The notes beneath the pieces were generated by a model. That model worked only from the letters and a program-made list of their open reading frames with translations. It made no database searches and had not been told where the DNA came from. A program made the position numbers and the translations under genes. From DATHTC01 sp963746805 (lineage in GTDB: Bacteria; Actinomycetota; Thermoleophilia; Gaiellales; Gaiellaceae), in NCBI GenBank assembly GCA_963746805.1, contig CAVVCQ010000001.1:558001-622000 (forward strand): a DNA stretch of 64,000 nt, given 5' to 3'. Each line of letters starts with the position of its first letter. Position 1 is the stretch's first letter. Below are positions 63,366 through 64,000 of the stretch, piece by piece.

Positions 63366-63706
63366 TTCCGAGGATCGGTCGCTTCAGCGATCTCGCGTGC
63401 AGCCGGCGGGGACTTTTCGACGATCACGTAGTGGTTGTGCGTCTCGATCACATCCTCGACGTCTTCTGCCTCATGGCCGGGCTTGACGATGAAGTGCGTC
63501 GAGTCCTCTCGCGTCCGCTCGTACATGGCCGGGGACACGTTGATCTGCTCGATGCATCCGCTGTCTCCGCACTCGCACACAATCGTGAACGCGTCGGTGA
63601 GGTTCGAGAACGCGTCGTTGACCTCTTCGACCTGCTCGTTGACCTGACGAAACAGCGCCTCGTTGTGCCCGACACGCCGGAGGCGCTCGTACGGATCGTC
63701 GATCAT
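63362..63706 (-). CDS. Small Cys-Glu-Cys family protein, copy 2
   Basis: A 114-residue protein from ATG 63706. It reads RLRRVGHNEALFRQVNEQVE, then LTDAFTIVCECGDSGCIEQI with the same C-E-C and third Cys, HFIVKPGHEAEDVEDVIETH and YVIVEKSPPAAREIAEATDP. The ATGA overlap with copy 3 upstream shows the two are co-transcribed. Function unknown. Confidence 0.75.
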   Translation of the reverse strand: MIDDPYERLRRVGHNEALFRQVNEQVEEVNDAFSNLTDAFTIVCECGDSGCIEQINVSPAMYERTREDSTHFIVKPGHEAEDVEDVIETHNHYVIVEKSPPAAREIAEATDPRN

Positions 63707-64000
63707 GAGCGCGGATCCCGCGCTGCGTGAACCTCTCCAGCCCGGCCGAACTTTTCCGTCATGACAAACCGCTCGTTCCAGTCGACGACGACCTCGACCT
63801 CGGGATCCTCATGGTCCCACTTCGCGAATCCCCGCTCCGGAACGGAACGAACAACCTCGTACTCGGCGAGTGTGAGCAGCACCACGGCCGTGCAGTCTGG
63901 GCGCGTGCACTCGCACAGAAACGGAACGGTCGCATCGGCCTCCGCACCGAGGATGACCTTGGCGCTCTCCTCGAGCTTCTCGTTCGCTTCTCGGAAGACG
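63703..64000 (-). CDS. Small Cys-Glu-Cys family protein, copy 3 (N-terminus outside window)
   Basis: The frame is open to base 64000, so the start lies outside. Visible residues include VFREANEKLEESAKVILGAE, the core VPFLCECTRPDCTAVVLLTL, EYEVVRSVPERGFAKWDHED and FVMTEKFGRAGEVHAARDPR. The C-E-C, third Cys and VV/FVMTEK layout match the other two copies. Confidence 0.75.
   Translation of the reverse strand, partial: VFREANEKLEESAKVILGAEADATVPFLCECTRPDCTAVVLLTLAEYEVVRSVPERGFAKWDHEDPEVEVVVDWNERFVMTEKFGRAGEVHAARDPRS

Noticed and set aside
1..64000. CRISPR arrays or insertion sequences
   Set aside because: No regularly spaced repeat series and no transposase-like protein were found in the window.

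Overview
The window is about 70% G+C, uses many GTG and some TTG starts, and has gene families typical of Actinomycetota. Small zinc-ribbon proteins, an SCP2-like gene, DUF4396, DUF2254 and a SARP/BTAD regulator fit the class Thermoleophilia (Gaiellales/Solirubrobacterales) best. That placement is inference; no marker gene is present.

1-4.5 kb: the tail of a secreted protein, a NarL-type two-component pair, a SHOCT membrane protein, an M23-like peptidase and an esterase. 4.5-29.4 kb: one minus-strand operon, with most genes joined by ATGA or GTGA overlaps, encoding an extracellular contractile injection system (eCIS). In transcription order it holds sheath, tube, a zinc-ribbon baseplate chaperone-like protein, a small linker protein, a DUF4255 cap-like protein, a AAA+ ATPase, a cargo cassette with two DUF4157 proteins, two adaptor proteins, hub, spike, PAAR-like tip, gp25, two gpJ-like baseplate proteins, a gpI-like protein, a DUF6519/beta-helix protein and a small helical protein. 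A SARP-type regulator lies just upstream, and heptamer repeats with 11-bp spacing of the kind SARPs bind sit in front of the sheath gene. Most structural genes carry single-base insertions that break the frame; the cargo cassette does not.

30-39 kb: YihY, a TOPRIM protein, MscL, DUF4396, DinB with a perfect SOS box and a 160-bp palindrome in front of it, then three cell-wall or protease genes (transglycosylase, gluzincin, amidase). 39-50 kb: an amine-catabolism-like cluster with an APC permease, an FAD/GcvT demethylase, a choline-kinase-like protein, a PuuA-like glutamine-synthetase homologue, a PuuD-like hydrolase, an aldehyde dehydrogenase and an SDR. 50-53.4 kb: TetR, MFS and ArsR genes, a YjbQ protein and a tRNA with anticodon CAU.

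53.4-64 kb: a more mixed region. It has a secreted protein of visibly lower G+C, two copies of a small zinc-ribbon gene with a shared leader, an SCP2 and glycogen-debranching pair, remnants of a GH15 gene and of a second SCP2 gene, a 14-TM-type MFS exporter, DUF2254, an NAD(P)-binding protein, and three paralogues of a small Cys-Glu-Cys protein family that run off the right edge.

I read all coordinates, frames and motifs by eye. Protein family names come from recognition of sequence patterns, with no database search.
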